Positions 4,736 to 5,348 of a stretch of DNA of 5,348 bases are shown piece after piece. The position numbers were made by a program, and so were the translations under genes. How positions within the stretch are numbered: the first letter of the stretch is position 1; every line of letters begins with the position of its first letter. The stretch is from Clostridiales bacterium (lineage in GTDB: Bacteria; Bacillota_A; Clostridia; Oscillospirales; Oscillospiraceae). The stretch spans positions 1 to 5,348 of the forward strand of contig DXTB01000051.1 of NCBI GenBank assembly GCA_019410105.1, given 5' to 3'. The notes beneath the pieces are model-generated. The model made no database searches and was not told the origin of the DNA. It saw only the letters and a list, made by a program, of their open reading frames with translations.

Positions 4736-5295
4736 GCACTGATTCCGACAAGCAGGAGCGCAGCCGCCTTCAGCACGAGGCGGAGCATGAGCGGCCCCAC
4801 AAGCGCAGCTCGGTGCTGCTCTATCTGGTCATCCTCTTTGCAGCGGCTTTTCTCCTGCTGCTGATGTCCTACTTCATGCAGCAGCGGGCCAACCAGGAGG
4901 CCATGGACAAGCTGGAGCAGACCTCCGACTCGGCCACCCAGTCCCTGGAGAACATTCTCCAGGAAAACGAAACCCTCAAGGTGGAAAACGAGGCCCTGAG
5001 CCAGCAGGTGGCCCAGCTCCAGGAAGCGCTGGAGGACGCGGAAAGCGCCTCTGACGGCGAGGCCGCCCTGGTGCAGCTGGAGGCGCTCTGCTATTTGAAC
5101 CAAATTCGCGCCCTATACAACGACGGGCGCTACTCCGATGCCCGGGATGCGGCGGCCGCCGCCGAGGCCGCTCTGGCTGAAGCGGGCGGCATGGAGGGGG
5201 TACTGGGTACGGTGGCCGATGGTCTCACCGACCAGCAGCGACAGGACTACAACCCCCTGGAGGCCTACCAGTCTCTCATGGAGTGGCTGGGCTGA
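4732..5295 (+). CDS. Bitopic membrane protein with coiled coil, parAB-linked, unknown function
   Basis: I do not recognise a named family. The 187-residue product has a charged N-terminal tail (1-26) rich in Arg, His, Glu and Lys with a basic HKR next to the membrane, and then one strong transmembrane helix (about 27-48, VLLYLVILFAAAFLLLLMSY). A heptad-like coiled coil follows (about 50-105: LEQTSDS..., LENILQENETLKVENEALSQQVAQLQEALED). The C-terminal helical domain (112-187) contains a TPR-like helical hairpin, ALYNDGRYSDARDAA (127-141). By the positive-inside rule the tail is cytoplasmic and the coiled coil is outside. This layout (short cytoplasmic tail, one helix, external coiled coil) resembles that of divisome proteins such as FtsL, DivIC and FtsB, but length and sequence do not identify it as any of them. 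It is translated from a TTG that overlaps the parB stop, so it is co-expressed with parA and parB. A role linking segregation and envelope or division is inference only. Confidence 0.85.
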   Translation: MSTDSDKQERSRLQHEAEHERPHKRSSVLLYLVILFAAAFLLLLMSYFMQQRANQEAMDKLEQTSDSATQSLENILQENETLKVENEALSQQVAQLQEALEDAESASDGEAALVQLEALCYLNQIRALYNDGRYSDARDAAAAAEAALAEAGGMEGVLGTVADGLTDQQRQDYNPLEAYQSLMEWLG

Positions 5296-5296
5296 T

Positions 5297-5312
5297 TGTT
5301 TCACGTGAAACG
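5297..5312. other. parS: parS site 3 (15/16 match)
   Basis: TGTTTCACGTGAAACG differs from the consensus only at the last base (G for A). It begins 1 bp after the stop of the coiled-coil protein gene. The parAB operon is therefore flanked by parS on both sides. No T tract follows, so unlike site 1 it is not part of a terminator. Confidence 0.92.
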
Positions 5313-5348
5313 GCGTCGGGACAAAGTCCGCTCCATTTCATCCGGCGC
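5313..5348. other. Start of an intergenic region, cut by the window end
   Basis: The last 36 bases hold no gene start that can be supported. A small GGAC-AAA-GTCC inverted repeat (5319-5329) is visible, but the window ends before it can be seen whether this belongs to a leader RNA or a terminator. Confidence 0.3.

Noticed and set aside
5276..5341. Small minus-strand open frame (about 21 codons) beginning at the CAT at 5339-5341 and reading through parS site 3
   Set aside because: It has no Shine-Dalgarno sequence in view, overlaps the end of a real gene on the other strand, and contains VSRET, which is just parS translated.
5313..5348. Start of RNase P RNA or a T-box leader, suggested by AAAGTCCG and a small hairpin
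   Set aside because: The match to the RNase P GAGGAAAGUCC segment is partial and the window ends too soon; no conserved T-box element is visible.

Overview
The window comes from the origin-proximal chromosome-segregation locus of a GC-rich Firmicute. The best guess, by inference, is a gut-type Clostridia/Oscillospirales organism related to Flavonifractor, Pseudoflavonifractor or Intestinimonas. The reasons are a Noc protein encoded beside ParA and ParB, parS sites of the Bacillus/Clostridium type, a YitT-family membrane protein, strong AAAGGAGG ribosome binding sites and high-GC coding sequence. The first 19 bases are not genomic: they match the Tn5/Nextera mosaic-end adapter, so the window starts at a contig end and the first gene is truncated.

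Layout, all genes on the + strand: (1) 20-869, the C-terminal part of a glycoside hydrolase family 18 protein resembling YaaH/SleL cortex-lytic or spore-coat enzymes; (2) 902-1756, a YitT-family membrane protein, closed by a strong intrinsic terminator at 1763-1797; (3) 1798-2045, about 250 bp without a credible gene but rich in inverted repeats, including a possible 105-nt three-way-junction fold; (4) 2061-2864, noc; (5) 2865-3049, an intergenic region with two perfect parS sites and a clear sigma-A promoter; (6) 3050-3835 parA (soj), 3839-4735 parB (spo0J) and 4732-5295, a bitopic coiled-coil membrane protein of unknown function, all tightly packed as one operon; (7) a third parS site (15/16) 1 bp after the last stop codon.

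How the parts fit together: ParB should load on parS as a CTP-dependent clamp, and ParA acts on ParB-DNA complexes to segregate and organise the origin. Noc is a ParB paralogue with a different DNA-reading helix and a short N-terminal amphipathic segment; it should couple nucleoid position to inhibition of division. The residues that distinguish the two DNA specificities differ between the proteins as expected (Q/K/R/R in Noc, R/A/T/G in ParB).

The most striking feature is that the first parS site is the apex of a 36-bp near-perfect palindrome followed by seven T residues. The centromere site therefore also looks like the hairpin of the noc transcription terminator. The second parS lies 13 bp upstream of the -35 box of the parA promoter. 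Centromere, terminator and promoter are thus interleaved within about 105 bp, which suggests that ParB loading and transcription of the segregation genes affect each other.
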